A stretch of 64,000 nucleotides of DNA. It comes from Rhizobium sp. P32RR-XVIII (GTDB lineage Bacteria; Pseudomonadota; Alphaproteobacteria; Rhizobiales; Rhizobiaceae). The notes beneath the pieces were generated by a model. That model saw only the letters and a list, made by a program, of their open reading frames with translations. It made no database searches and was not told the DNA's origin. Location of the stretch: assembly GCF_012641395.1 (NCBI RefSeq), contig NZ_JABAIH010000003.1:682001-746000 (forward strand), written 5' to 3'. Positions 25,463 through 34,535 of this stretch are shown piece after piece. Made by a program: the position numbers and the translations under genes. Numbering within the stretch: the stretch's first letter is position 1; every line of letters begins with the position of its first letter.

Positions 25463-25867
25463 TTATGCCGCCCTTTCGGCATCCATCTGTTCGAAGACCT
25501 GCTTGGCGATCTTGATCGCGTGATTGGCTGCAGGCACGCCCGCATAGATCGCCACATGCAGCAGCGCTTCACGGATATCCTCGCGCGTCGCGCCGGTATT
25601 GACGGTGGCGCGCACATGCATGGCAACCTCATCATCCTGACCGAGAGCCGCAAGCAGAGCAATGGTCACGATCGAACGCTCGCGCTTGGTCAGCTCCGGC
25701 CGCGACCAGAGATGGCCCCAGGCCGCCTCCGTGATCAGCTCCTGAAATGGCCTGTCGAAGGCAGTCGAACCCGCCTCCGCTCGATCGACATGGGCGTCGC
25801 CGAGGACGGCGCGGCGGGTCGCCATACCCTGCCGATAGCGCTCGGAAGGAAGCGGAGTGTCACTCAT
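25463..25867 (-). CDS. pcaC: 4-carboxymuconolactone decarboxylase
   Basis: The 134-residue protein has the carboxymuconolactone decarboxylase family pattern: YRQGMATRRAVLGDAHVDRA, FQELITEAAWGHLWSRPEL, and the active-site helix HVRATVNTGATREDIREALLH. It converts 4-carboxymuconolactone to the beta-ketoadipate enol-lactone. The gene is separate from pcaD, unlike the fused pcaL forms of some bacteria. Its start overlaps the pcaD stop by 4 bases. Confidence 0.94.
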   Translation of the reverse strand: MSDTPLPSERYRQGMATRRAVLGDAHVDRAEAGSTAFDRPFQELITEAAWGHLWSRPELTKRERSIVTIALLAALGQDDEVAMHVRATVNTGATREDIREALLHVAIYAGVPAANHAIKIAKQVFEQMDAERAA

Positions 25868-26673
25868 GGGCTCTTTTCTCCATGCAATGCGAAATCAATG
25901 AAGGCACGGATGACGGCCGTGAGCGCCTCCGGCTGTTCGACGCAGGGGATGTGACCGGCGTCGCGAATTACCTCGAAGCGGGCGTTCGGGATCAGTTGCG
26001 CGGTGGATTTCACCAGGTCCGGTGGCGTTGAACCGTCCTGATCGCCGACGATGCAGATCGTCGGAACAGCAATTCTTTTGGCGGCCTCGGTGTAGTCTGC
26101 ATCACGGATCGCCTCGCAGGTCGCGAGATAACCCTCGACCGGCTGGCGCACGAGCATGTTTCTGTAGCCGTGGTAGGCAGTGTTTTCGGGGCGCCGAAAT
26201 GCAGGCGTGAACCAGAGTTTCATCACGCCGTCGACAATGCTGCCGATGCCGTTGTCGGCGACCGTCCCAATACGGGCGTTCCAGCCGTCGGCCGTGCCGA
26301 TCTTGTGAGCCGTGTCGCAAAGAATGAGACCGCGCACAAGCTCCGGGTGCCTTTGATAAACCGCCTGAGCGATGAGCCCTCCCACAGAAAGGCCGCAGAT
26401 GAAAGCCTGCTTCACCTCCAGCATGTCGAGCAGGCCCATCAGGTCGGAGGCGTGATCCTCAATCGAATACGGCACCTGGCCGACGTCGGACAGACCGTGG
26501 CCGCGCTTGTCGTAGAGCACGATCGCAAAATCGCCTGCCAGCCGCATGACCACATCCCGCCAGATGCGGAAATCCGTGCCGAGCGAATTGGCAAAGACGA
26601 TGACCGGCTTGTCGGCAGGTCCGCCAATGATCTGGTAGTGAATGGCGATATCGTTGATATGGGCAAATTGCAC
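25864..26673 (-). CDS. pcaD: 3-oxoadipate enol-lactonase
   Basis: The 269-residue alpha/beta hydrolase has the elbow AFICGLSVGGLIAQ (Ser nucleophile in G-L-S-V-G), RGHGLSD after strand 4, and a C-terminal DAGHIPCVEQPE with the catalytic His. It hydrolyses the enol-lactone to 3-oxoadipate. It is the first gene of pcaDCHGB and lies divergent from pcaQ across a 92-base control region. Confidence 0.93.
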   Translation of the reverse strand: MQFAHINDIAIHYQIIGGPADKPVIVFANSLGTDFRIWRDVVMRLAGDFAIVLYDKRGHGLSDVGQVPYSIEDHASDLMGLLDMLEVKQAFICGLSVGGLIAQAVYQRHPELVRGLILCDTAHKIGTADGWNARIGTVADNGIGSIVDGVMKLWFTPAFRRPENTAYHGYRNMLVRQPVEGYLATCEAIRDADYTEAAKRIAVPTICIVGDQDGSTPPDLVKSTAQLIPNARFEVIRDAGHIPCVEQPEALTAVIRAFIDFALHGEKSP

Positions 26674-26743
26674 AGCGACTTCCTCCAGAGATGAAATTGA
26701 ATGTTTAATTCGGTTATGTAAAATGATCTTTTTTGGATTTCGA

Positions 26744-26759
26744 ATAACTCTGAGGTTAT
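26744..26759. promoter_or_regulatory. PcaQ-type operator
   Basis: ATAACT-CTGA-GGTTAT lies between pcaD and pcaQ, ending 6 bases before the pcaQ start. It closely matches the ATAACC-N4-GGTTAA site described for PcaQ of Sinorhizobium meliloti and is itself an almost perfect palindrome. PcaQ bound here with beta-carboxymuconate-type inducers would activate the divergent pcaD operon and may repress its own gene. Confidence 0.75.
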
Positions 26760-26765
26760 GAGGTC

Positions 26766-27704
26766 GTGATCGATAGCCGAATTAAGCTCCGCCATTTGCA
26801 GGCCTTTGTCGAGGTCGCTCGCCAGAAAAGCGTCATGAAGGCCGCCAGGCTCATGCATGTCAGCCAGCCTGCCGTGACGAAGACAATCCGTGAGCTGGAA
26901 GAGGCGCTGGGTGTCAAGCTTTTCGAGCGCGACGGGCGCGGAATCAAGATCACGCGTTACGGCGAGGTGTTCCTGAGGCATGCAGGCACAGCCCTAACCG
27001 CCGTCCGGCAAGGGCTCGACAGCGTGACCCACGAGCGCGTTGGCAATGCTCCGCTGATCCGCGTTGGTGCGCTTCCGACAGTGTCGACGCACATTATGCC
27101 ACGCGCAATGAACCTGTTTCTCAAAGAGAACATCTGGAGCCGTATCAAGATCGTGACGGGCGAAAATGCGGTGCTCCTCGAGCAGCTTCGCGTCGGCGAT
27201 CTCGACCTCGTCGTCGGGCGGCTTGCGGCGCCGGAAAAGATGGCCGGCTTTTCCTTCGAGCACCTTTATTCCGAGCAGGTGGTCTTCGCCGTGCGGGCAG
27301 GCCATCCTCTGCTGATGGCCAAGCAGCCGATCTTTTCGAGAATTGGCGACTATACGGTATTGATGCCGACCCAGGCATCGATCATCAGGCCTTTCGTCGA
27401 GAGCTTTTTGATTGCCAATGGTATCGCCGATTTGCCGAACCAGATCGAGACAGTATCGGATTCGTTCGGCCGGGCTTTCGTTCGCTCGAGCGAGGCAATT
27501 TGGATCATCTCCGCGGGCGTGGTGGCGACGGATATCGCCGACGGATTGCTCGGCATCCTTCCTATCGACACGAGCGAAACCAAGGGACCGGTTGGCCTTA
27601 CGATGCGCACGGAGCCCAATCCCTCTCTGCCGATGTCGATCCTGATCCAGACGATCAGGGAAGCAGCGGCCGAAGTCTTCGTCTCCCCGGGCGTTTCCTC
27701 ATGA
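26766..27704 (+). CDS. pcaQ: LysR-family activator of the pca genes
   Basis: The 312-residue LysR protein starts with GTG at 26766. It has RIKLRHLQAFVEVARQKSVMKA, then HVSQPAVTKTIRELEEALGVK and LFERDGRGIKITRYGE. This matches PcaQ of Agrobacterium and Sinorhizobium. PcaQ activates pcaDCHGB in response to a pathway intermediate. The position divergent from pcaD and the adjacent palindromic box support the name. Its stop overlaps the convergent EIIA gene end by a few bases. Confidence 0.92.
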   Translation: MIDSRIKLRHLQAFVEVARQKSVMKAARLMHVSQPAVTKTIRELEEALGVKLFERDGRGIKITRYGEVFLRHAGTALTAVRQGLDSVTHERVGNAPLIRVGALPTVSTHIMPRAMNLFLKENIWSRIKIVTGENAVLLEQLRVGDLDLVVGRLAAPEKMAGFSFEHLYSEQVVFAVRAGHPLLMAKQPIFSRIGDYTVLMPTQASIIRPFVESFLIANGIADLPNQIETVSDSFGRAFVRSSEAIWIISAGVVATDIADGLLGILPIDTSETKGPVGLTMRTEPNPSLPMSILIQTIREAAAEVFVSPGVSS

Positions 27705-28154
27705 TCGAGAATCGCCGATGAAGCTCGCGTAGAACTCATCGACGTTTCTGGCCTGCCGCATGGAAGCGAGGACGCCTTCGGATTGCAGGCGCCGCGCAAT
27801 GGCGGCAAGCACGTTGAGGTATTCACCGCGATTGCTCTCGCCGAAAAGCAGCATGAAAGCGATATCCGTCGGTGCATCGTCTATGGCCTCGAAATCCAGG
27901 GGCTGCGCGAAGCGCACCAGGAGGCCGCGCGGGCTTGTCATGCCGGCGATTGCGGCATGCGGCACGGCGATGCCATTACCGATACCGGTCGAGCCGAGGC
28001 TTTCGCGACTTTCCAGCGCCTGAAGGATGGTCTTTTCCTCAATACCGAACGCCTTGCCGGCTCTTTCGGCGAGATTCTGCAGCGCGCGCCACTTCGTGGG
28101 CACCGAAACGCCGACGAAAGTATGTTCCGGCCGGATGATATGTGCGAGATTCAT
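27699..28154 (-). CDS. PTS EIIA-Ntr-like protein downstream of kdpE
   Basis: The 151-residue protein has the EIIA type-2 domain. His66 in GNGIAVPHAAI is the expected phosphorylation site, within ESLGSTGIGNGIAVPH, and DIAFMLLFGES follows. It is not a sugar permease fusion. It starts 40 bases after the kdpE stop on the same strand, so it is likely part of the kdp transcript. In E. coli, unphosphorylated EIIA-Ntr (PtsN) binds KdpD and raises kinase activity. A dedicated EIIA copy here could tune KdpD. The usual rhizobial ptsN lies next to rpoN, so this is probably a second copy. Confidence 0.85.
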   Translation of the reverse strand: MNLAHIIRPEHTFVGVSVPTKWRALQNLAERAGKAFGIEEKTILQALESRESLGSTGIGNGIAVPHAAIAGMTSPRGLLVRFAQPLDFEAIDDAPTDIAFMLLFGESNRGEYLNVLAAIARRLQSEGVLASMRQARNVDEFYASFIGDSRS

Positions 28155-28194
28155 GTTTTCCGTTGTCTATCGACGGGATGTGTGATGCCGGAGT

Positions 28195-28887
28195 TCAATC
28201 CGGCTCTCTGAGCCGGTAGCCGACACCGGTCTCGGTGGTGATATATTGCGGCTGATCCGGGGTCTGCTCCACCTTTTGTCGCAGTTGCCGCACATATACC
28301 CGCAGATATTGAACGTCGGCAGCCGGTCCCCAGACCTGCTTCAAAAGGAATTGATGCGTCAACACTTTTCCGGCGTGCTGCGCAAGCACGCGAAGAATGT
28401 CGTATTCCTTCGGAGACAGCTTGATCTCCTTGTCGTCCACCTTGACGATCCGCTTGACGAGATCGATGGAAAGGCCGCCGGTCTGGAAGACCGCCTTTTC
28501 GCCTTGCTGCTGCAAGCGGTGGCGCAGTGCGACGCGGATGCGTGCTCCAAGCTCGTTGATGCCGAAAGGCTTCGTGACGTAATCGTCGGCCCCGGTCTCC
28601 AGCGCCTTTACGATGCCGGCCTCATCGGTGCGGCTAGAGAGAATGACGACGGGCACAGATAGGCCATCCTCCCGCCATTCCCGCAGTAGATCGTGACCCG
28701 ATTTGTCGGGAAGGCCAAGGTCCAGAACGATGAGGTCCGGGGCATCTTCCTTCACGGCTGCGTAGGCGCTTGTGGCGTTTGGTGCCTCATGCACCTCATA
28801 GCCCTGAGCGCTTAGGCCAACGCGAAGCAGTTTGCGGATCGGCGGCTCGTCGTCGACGACGAGAATTTTCACGGCTGAGCCGGTCAT
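28195..28887 (-). CDS. kdpE: Potassium-responsive response regulator
   Basis: The 230-residue OmpR-class regulator has a receiver domain with acidic DDEPPIRK, phospho-acceptor Asp56 in LIVLDLGLPD, and a C-terminal winged helix (LSPKEYDILRVLAQHAGKV, VRQLRQKVEQ). KdpE phosphorylated by KdpD activates kdpFABC under potassium limitation. The ATG overlaps the kdpD stop by 4 bases. Confidence 0.95.
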   Translation of the reverse strand: MTGSAVKILVVDDEPPIRKLLRVGLSAQGYEVHEAPNATSAYAAVKEDAPDLIVLDLGLPDKSGHDLLREWREDGLSVPVVILSSRTDEAGIVKALETGADDYVTKPFGINELGARIRVALRHRLQQQGEKAVFQTGGLSIDLVKRIVKVDDKEIKLSPKEYDILRVLAQHAGKVLTHQFLLKQVWGPAADVQYLRVYVRQLRQKVEQTPDQPQYITTETGVGYRLREPD

Positions 28888-31592
28888 TTGAGTTCATCCA
28901 GTTTTGGAATGTCATGAGGTATCGGCAGACGGATGGTAAATACCGCGCCGGCGCGGTCCTTGCGATTCCCGGCGACGATCGTTCCGCCCATCGCTTCGAT
29001 GAAGCCGCGACAAATGGAAAGGCCGAGACCCGTCCCGGCTCGCACCTGATCGCCCTTGCGTACGCGGTAGAAGGTGTCGAAGATGCGGGTGAGGTCGCCG
29101 GGCGGAATGCCGGGGCCTTCGTCAGCGATCTGAAAAACGACGGAACCCGAGTCGACCCAGCCCCCAACCCGGATCACCGTATCTTCAGGCGCATATTTGC
29201 CGGCATTGTCGAGGAGGTTGAAGAGCGCCTGCTCGAAAAGCACCGGATCCACACGCACCATCGGTAAGTCGGCCGGAATGGTCACTTCGGTCCTGTGGTG
29301 TTTGAGGATCTTTGCCGCCCGTCTGAGGGCGCTGCCGACGATGTCACCCGGATAATGCAGGCCGTAGTTCGGCTCCATCGCTCCGGATTCGATTTTTGTC
29401 ATATCGAGCAGGTTGGCGATGAACCGGTTCAGGCGTTCTGATTCGTCGATCACCGTTGTCAGAAGATCATTACGGTCTTCTGCCGGCATGGACTCGAAAT
29501 AGTCGCGCAGCGTGCCGGATGCGCCGAGGATTGCAGCCAGCGGCGTTTTCAGGTCGTGGGAGATCGAAGTGAGCAGGGCGGAGCGTAGGCGATCGGCTTC
29601 CGCAGCGAGTCTGGCACGATCCACATCGGCGACGAGTTGAATGCGTTCGATCGCAAGCGCTGCCTGGTCGGCGAGCGCATCCAGCAGCCGTTGCTGTTCG
29701 GGCGTAAACAGCGGGCCATCGCGGCGGTCGCTATCGAGCCCGATCACGCCGACCGCTGTACGCCCGGTCCTAAGCGGCACATAAAGGCGTTTTGCGCCTG
29801 GCAACGTGTCAGCGCCGCGTCCGGCAGCATGATTGTGCTCCCAGGCCCAGCGGGCCGCGGCGATATCGGCATCGTCCAGCGTATCATCCGGCGGATATCC
29901 GGCCTTGACCGCGATCGTATCGTCCTCAGGCAGAAGCAAGACAACTCGAACCTTGAGCATAGAAGCAATCTGGAAGGCCGTTGCCCAAAGCACGTCATCA
30001 AGCGTGCCGGTGCTCGCGAGCTTGCGGGAAAAAATATAAAGATCCTCGGTCGTGCGCGCGCGCTGACGAGCAGCGGCGGCCTGCCGCTGTACGGTTGCGG
30101 TCAGGTTGCTCGCAATCACCGCCACGCCGATGAAGAAGAAAAAGGCGATCACGCTCTCGGGATCCCTGATCGTCAGCGTGAAACGCGGCGGCAGGAAGAA
30201 AAAATTGAAGGCGAACGCGCCGAGAAGGCAGCTGTAGAGCGCCGGCCGCAGGCCATGGATGACGGCAGAGGTGAGCACCGCCATCAGGAAAACGAGAGCA
30301 AGGTTGCGGACATCGAGCACCTGATCGAGCACGATGCTGACGCCGAGCGCAATGACAACGTAGGCCGTTGCGAGCATATAGCTTCGAATGTTGAACGTCG
30401 GGACAGCTGGCGCCGGTTTGACGCCCCGGGCCGCTTCGCCCTCTTTTTCGTTGCCGGACATGACATGAACGCTGATATCGCCGGCATGCCGGATCAGTTC
30501 ATCAACCGGCGAAGGCCAAAGCCATTGCCGCCATGTCTGTTTCTCAGGGGATCCGATGACGATATGCGTGACATTGTTGGAAGTTGCGTGGCGAAGCAGT
30601 TCCTCGGCAACCTGCCTGCCGGGAAGGGTCAGCGCTTCGCCGCCGAGCTGTTCGGCGAGCCGCAGCGTCGCCGCGATCGTATCCCGCTGCTCTTCCGTCA
30701 GGCCGATCGAGCGGGTGGTTTCGATGTAGACGGCAGACCATGGGGCGCGCAGTCGCGAGGCCATACGCTTGGCATAGCGGACGAGCGAGGCACAGCGAGG
30801 ACGGTGGTCGATCGCCACCAGCACACGCTCACCTGCCGCCCATGGCCCGGAGATCGCGTGCGCCTGCATATGGCTCACGAGCTGGTCGTCGACGCGCTGC
30901 GCGGTCCTGCGCAGTGCGAGCTCGCGAAGCGCTGTCAGGTTGCCGGGCTTGAAATAGTTGGTTAGCGCGCGTTGAGCCGTCTGTGGCACGTAAACCTTAC
31001 CGTCGTGCAGGCGCTTGATCAGGTCATCTGGTGTCAGATCAATGATCTCGACATCGTCCGCCACGTCGATGATCGAATCCGGCACCGTCTCGCGCACATG
31101 GATCCGGGTAATCTGGGAGACGACGTCGTTCAGGCTCTCCACGTGCTGGATGTTCAGCGTCGTATAGACATCGATACCGCGTTCCAGCAGCTCCTGGACG
31201 TCGAGATAGCGCTTCGGATGCCGGCTGCCTTCTGCGTTCGTGTGGGCGAGCTCATCGACCAGAACGAGGTCAGGCTTGCGGGCAAGGATGGCATCGAGGT
31301 CCATTTCCTCCAGCGCCCGGCCTTTGTAGTTGACCGCGACGCGCGGGATGATCTCGAAGCCATCGAGCAGGGCTTGCGTCTCTTTGCGGCCGTGCGTCTC
31401 GACGACCCCGACAACAACGTCGACGCCATCCGCAAGTTTCGCGCGGCCGGAGACGAGCATTTCGTAGGTTTTGCCTACGCCGGGCGCGGCACCCAGAAAT
31501 ATTTTCAACCGGCCGCGCATTTCGGCGCGCGCTTTCTCGAGCAGCGCGTCGGGCGAGGGCCTGGCGGCCTGATCGCTTCTGTCGTCCGGCAT
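28884..31592 (-). CDS. kdpD: Potassium-sensing histidine kinase
   Basis: The 902-residue protein has the full KdpD order. A cytoplasmic KdpD domain (about 20-230) has the Walker-like GAAPGVGKT at 34-42. A universal-stress-like domain spans about 250-375. Four closely spaced membrane segments lie near 400-500, then a GAF-like region. The HisKA helix has the phospho-His679 in SISHDLKTPL, and an HATPase domain has DNAGKYAPED and GTGLGLSICRGF. It senses low potassium/turgor and phosphorylates KdpE. It is separated from kdpC by a hairpin-bearing 64-base gap. Confidence 0.96.
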   Translation of the reverse strand: MPDDRSDQAARPSPDALLEKARAEMRGRLKIFLGAAPGVGKTYEMLVSGRAKLADGVDVVVGVVETHGRKETQALLDGFEIIPRVAVNYKGRALEEMDLDAILARKPDLVLVDELAHTNAEGSRHPKRYLDVQELLERGIDVYTTLNIQHVESLNDVVSQITRIHVRETVPDSIIDVADDVEIIDLTPDDLIKRLHDGKVYVPQTAQRALTNYFKPGNLTALRELALRRTAQRVDDQLVSHMQAHAISGPWAAGERVLVAIDHRPRCASLVRYAKRMASRLRAPWSAVYIETTRSIGLTEEQRDTIAATLRLAEQLGGEALTLPGRQVAEELLRHATSNNVTHIVIGSPEKQTWRQWLWPSPVDELIRHAGDISVHVMSGNEKEGEAARGVKPAPAVPTFNIRSYMLATAYVVIALGVSIVLDQVLDVRNLALVFLMAVLTSAVIHGLRPALYSCLLGAFAFNFFFLPPRFTLTIRDPESVIAFFFFIGVAVIASNLTATVQRQAAAARQRARTTEDLYIFSRKLASTGTLDDVLWATAFQIASMLKVRVVLLLPEDDTIAVKAGYPPDDTLDDADIAAARWAWEHNHAAGRGADTLPGAKRLYVPLRTGRTAVGVIGLDSDRRDGPLFTPEQQRLLDALADQAALAIERIQLVADVDRARLAAEADRLRSALLTSISHDLKTPLAAILGASGTLRDYFESMPAEDRNDLLTTVIDESERLNRFIANLLDMTKIESGAMEPNYGLHYPGDIVGSALRRAAKILKHHRTEVTIPADLPMVRVDPVLFEQALFNLLDNAGKYAPEDTVIRVGGWVDSGSVVFQIADEGPGIPPGDLTRIFDTFYRVRKGDQVRAGTGLGLSICRGFIEAMGGTIVAGNRKDRAGAVFTIRLPIPHDIPKLDELK

Positions 31593-31615
31593 TCGTGTAA
31601 TCTTTCTTTATCAGC

Positions 31616-31651
31616 AAGGCCCCGGAACGCCCGCAAGCGCTCCGGGGCCTT
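31616..31651 (-). terminator. Hairpin between kdpC and kdpD
   Basis: AAGGCCCCGGA (31616-31626) pairs perfectly with TCCGGGGCCTT (31641-31651), an 11-bp GC-rich stem with a 14-base loop. Read on the reverse strand it follows the kdpC stop by 5 bases. The following bases are not a pure T-run, so it may attenuate rather than end transcription, giving less KdpD/KdpE than pump subunits. Confidence 0.6.
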
Positions 31652-31656
31652 CAGCT

Positions 31657-32226
31657 TCACTGAGTCATAGAAGCATCGAGGGACTGGTTCAATGCCAGAA
31701 CATTGACGGTGGGCTCGCCCAGAATACCGAGCTCACGAGAGCGGATAGCGCCGTCAACCAAAGCCTTCACCGCAGTCTCGTCCATGTTGCGCGCCTTGGC
31801 GACGCGCGGCACCTGGAAGTATGCGGCTTCCGGCGAGATATCCGGATCAAGCCCGCTGCCGGAGGCCGTCACCAGATCGATCGGAACCTCGGCATTCGGG
31901 TTCGTCGCCTTTGCGGCTTCGTAGTCAGTCTTCACGCGGTCGAGAAGCTTCTGGCTGGTCGGACCGAGGTTCGAACCGCTGGAGCTTGCTGCATTGTATC
32001 CGTCACCCGCCGCCGAAGGCCGGCCATGGAAATACTTGTCGCTCGTGAAAGCTTGGCCGATCAGAGTCGAGCCGATCACCTGGCCGTCCTTTTCCAAGAG
32101 GCTGCCGTTCGCCTGTGTCGGGAAGAGCGTCTGAGCGATGCCGGTCATGGCGAGCGGGTAGAGAAGGCCGGTGATGGCCGTGGTGGCAACGATCATGACG
32201 ATTGCCGGACGAAGTTCTTTCAACAT
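31657..32226 (-). CDS. kdpC: Potassium-transporting ATPase KdpC subunit
   Basis: The 189-residue protein has one N-terminal membrane helix ([19 protein letters not shown]) and the KdpC body with [45 protein letters not shown] and [10 protein letters not shown]. KdpC supports KdpB/KdpA assembly and potassium affinity. It starts 12 bases after kdpB. Confidence 0.95.
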   Translation of the reverse strand: MLKELRPAIVMIVATTAITGLLYPLAMTGIAQTLFPTQANGSLLEKDGQVIGSTLIGQAFTSDKYFHGRPSAAGDGYNAASSSGSNLGPTSQKLLDRVKTDYEAAKATNPNAEVPIDLVTASGSGLDPDISPEAAYFQVPRVAKARNMDETAVKALVDGAIRSRELGILGEPTVNVLALNQSLDASMTQ

Positions 32227-32238
32227 GATTTCAACTCC

Positions 32239-34326
32239 TTAGGCGAGACCGATGGCCGTGATGACCATGTCGATCGCCTTGATGCCGATGAACGGGACGA
32301 TGATGCCGCCGACACCGTAGATGAGCAGGTTGCGGGACAAGAGCGCGCCGGCGCCGATAGCCCGGTATTTAACACCCTTCAGCGACAGCGGGATCAGCGC
32401 GATGATGATCAGCGCGTTGAAGATGATCGCCGAAAGGATGGCGCTCTGCGGCGTTGCGAGCCCCATGATGTTCAGCACGCCGAGCTGCGGATAGAAGGTC
32501 AGGAACATCGCCGGGATGATGGCGAAGTACTTGGCGATGTCGTTGGCGATCGAGAAGGTCGTCAGGGCGCCGCGCGTCATAAGCAACTGCTTGCCGATCT
32601 CGACGATCTCGATGAGCTTCGTCGGGTCCGAGTCGAGGTCGACCATGTTGCCGGCTTCGCGGGCAGCGACCGTGCCGGTGTTCATGGCGACGCCGACATC
32701 GGCCTGGGCGAGGGCGGGGGCGTCGTTCGTACCGTCGCCGCACATGGCGACGAGCTTGCCCTTCGCCTGCTCCTCGCGGATCAGCGACAGCTTGTTCTCG
32801 GGCGTAGCCTGGGCGAGGAAGTCGTCCACGCCCGCTTCGGCGGCGATGGCGGCTGCCGTCATCGGATTGTCGCCGGTGATCATGACGGTGCGGATACCCA
32901 TGCGACGCAGCTCAGAGAAGCGCTCGCGGATGCCGCCCTTGACGATATCCTTGAGCTGGATGACGCCAAGCAGACGGCCGTCACGGGCGACCGCAAGCGG
33001 CGTACCGCCAGCCTTGGCGATTTCATCTGAGATCGCCTGCAGTTCCCTGATGACATCGCTGTCCGTCCGCATGGCCACGACAGCATTGCCGGAAACAGAC
33101 GTGGGGCCGGAATTGACATAGGTGAGAACAGCGTCAACTGCGCCCTTGCGGATCGACGAGCCTTCGACATCGACACCGCTCATGCGAGTCTGGGCCGTGA
33201 AGGGCACGAAATGCGCCTTCAGGTTGGCCATCTCGCGGCCGCGGATCGCATATTTCTCCTTGGCGAGTACGACGATCGAACGGCCTTCCGGCGTTTCGTC
33301 GGCGAGTGAGGCGAGCTGAGCTGCGTCGGCAAGCTCCTGCTCGGACACGCCGTGAACCGGACGGAAGGAGGTCGCCTGACGGTTGCCGAGCGTGATCGTA
33401 CCGGTCTTGTCGAGCAGCAGCGTGTCGACGTCGCCCGCAGCTTCGACGGCGCGGCCGGACATGGCGAGCACGTTGAAGCGGACGAGACGATCCATGCCTG
33501 CGATGCCGATGGCCGAGAGGAGGGCGCCGATCGTGGTCGGGATCAGCGTCACGAAGAGGGCGACGAGGACGATGATCGGGATCGAGCCGCCGGCATAGGA
33601 CGCAAAGCTTGGGATCGTAGCCGTGGCGAGCACGAAGATTAGCGTCATGCCTGCGAGCAGGATGTTGAGCGCGATTTCGTTCGGCGTCTTTTGACGTTCC
33701 GCACCTTCGACGAGCGCAATCATGCGGTCGAGGAACGTCGAACCGGCAGCCGCCGTGATGCGCACGCGGATCCAGTCGGAGAGCACCTGCGTGCCGCCAG
33801 TGACAGCCGAGCGGTCGCCACCGGATTCGCGGATGACCGGGGCGGATTCGCCGGTGATGGCGGCTTCATTCACCGAGGCGACGCCTTCGACGACTTCGCC
33901 GTCGGACGGAATGATGTCGCCGGCCTCGACAAGGACGAGATCGCCGACCTTTAGGCTCGTGCCCGGCACCAGGCGATAGCCGCTGGCGTCGTTGGCGCTG
34001 AGCAGCTTGGCCTGGGTTTCCGTGCGGGCCTTGCGCAGTGAGTCGGCCTGTGCCTTGCCTCGACCCTCGGCGACAGCTTCCGCGAAGTTCGCAAAGAGCA
34101 CCGTGAACCAGAGCCAAAGATTGATCTGGAAGGAGAAGCCGAGATTTCCGCCGCCGGTTACGAGGTCGCGGATGAAGAGGACGGTCGTGAGCGCCGAGAC
34201 GGTGGCCACGACGAACATGACCGGGTTCTTGGAAAGCGTGCGCGGGTTCAGCTTCTTGAAAGCGGCGCCCACGGCCGGAATGAGGATGCGAGAATCCATG
34301 ATGCTCGCGGATTTTGCCTGGCTCAT
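32239..34326 (-). CDS. kdpB: Potassium-transporting ATPase ATP-binding subunit
   Basis: The 695-residue P-type ATPase has [14 protein letters not shown] (actuator domain), the phosphorylated Asp306 in [35 protein letters not shown], and [20 protein letters not shown]. Seven membrane segments are expected. It drives potassium uptake through KdpA. The start is separated from kdpA by 209 bases, a large gap for this operon that holds a candidate small ORF. Confidence 0.96.
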   Translation of the reverse strand: MSQAKSASIMDSRILIPAVGAAFKKLNPRTLSKNPVMFVVATVSALTTVLFIRDLVTGGGNLGFSFQINLWLWFTVLFANFAEAVAEGRGKAQADSLRKARTETQAKLLSANDASGYRLVPGTSLKVGDLVLVEAGDIIPSDGEVVEGVASVNEAAITGESAPVIRESGGDRSAVTGGTQVLSDWIRVRITAAAGSTFLDRMIALVEGAERQKTPNEIALNILLAGMTLIFVLATATIPSFASYAGGSIPIIVLVALFVTLIPTTIGALLSAIGIAGMDRLVRFNVLAMSGRAVEAAGDVDTLLLDKTGTITLGNRQATSFRPVHGVSEQELADAAQLASLADETPEGRSIVVLAKEKYAIRGREMANLKAHFVPFTAQTRMSGVDVEGSSIRKGAVDAVLTYVNSGPTSVSGNAVVAMRTDSDVIRELQAISDEIAKAGGTPLAVARDGRLLGVIQLKDIVKGGIRERFSELRRMGIRTVMITGDNPMTAAAIAAEAGVDDFLAQATPENKLSLIREEQAKGKLVAMCGDGTNDAPALAQADVGVAMNTGTVAAREAGNMVDLDSDPTKLIEIVEIGKQLLMTRGALTTFSIANDIAKYFAIIPAMFLTFYPQLGVLNIMGLATPQSAILSAIIFNALIIIALIPLSLKGVKYRAIGAGALLSRNLLIYGVGGIIVPFIGIKAIDMVITAIGLA

Positions 34327-34370
34327 AAGAGACTCCAGCTTGAAACGAGGTGAGGCGACCGGCTTTCCGG

Positions 34371-34526
34371 TCAGCCGTGTAAAATTCTGAGGGCGGCGAG
34401 GATAACGAGGATGCCGGCCATCATCACCAGGATGATGTCAGTGCCCCGTGCCAGGCGCTCTCGCTCACGTCCCGGCGAACCGGGACGTGAGTTGAAGGAC
34501 TTTCGAAGTCTGTGACGAAGGATCAT
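34371..34526 (-). CDS. Candidate small membrane protein between kdpA and kdpB (51 aa)
   Basis: A 51-codon frame runs from ATG at 34526 to TGA at 34371. TGAGGTG lies 5-6 bases before the ATG, a good ribosome-binding site. The N-terminal half is basic (RHRLRKSFN, then [15 protein letters not shown]) and the C-terminal half is a single hydrophobic helix ([18 protein letters not shown]). It could be a small accessory subunit of the Kdp pump, analogous in size to KdpF. The DNA coding residues 13-21 is also a perfect hairpin (34465-34490), so the region may act as RNA instead. Confidence 0.45.
   Translation of the reverse strand: MILRHRLRKSFNSRPGSPGRERERLARGTDIILVMMAGILVILAALRILHG
34465..34490. 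repeat. Perfect 11-bp hairpin between kdpA and kdpB
   Basis: TCACGTCCCGG-CGAA-CCGGGACGTGA is a perfect 11-bp inverted repeat with a 4-base loop. It lies in the kdpA-kdpB gap, inside the small candidate frame. There is no T-run, so it is more likely an mRNA stability or processing element than a terminator. Confidence 0.6.
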
Positions 34527-34535
34527 GACATCACC

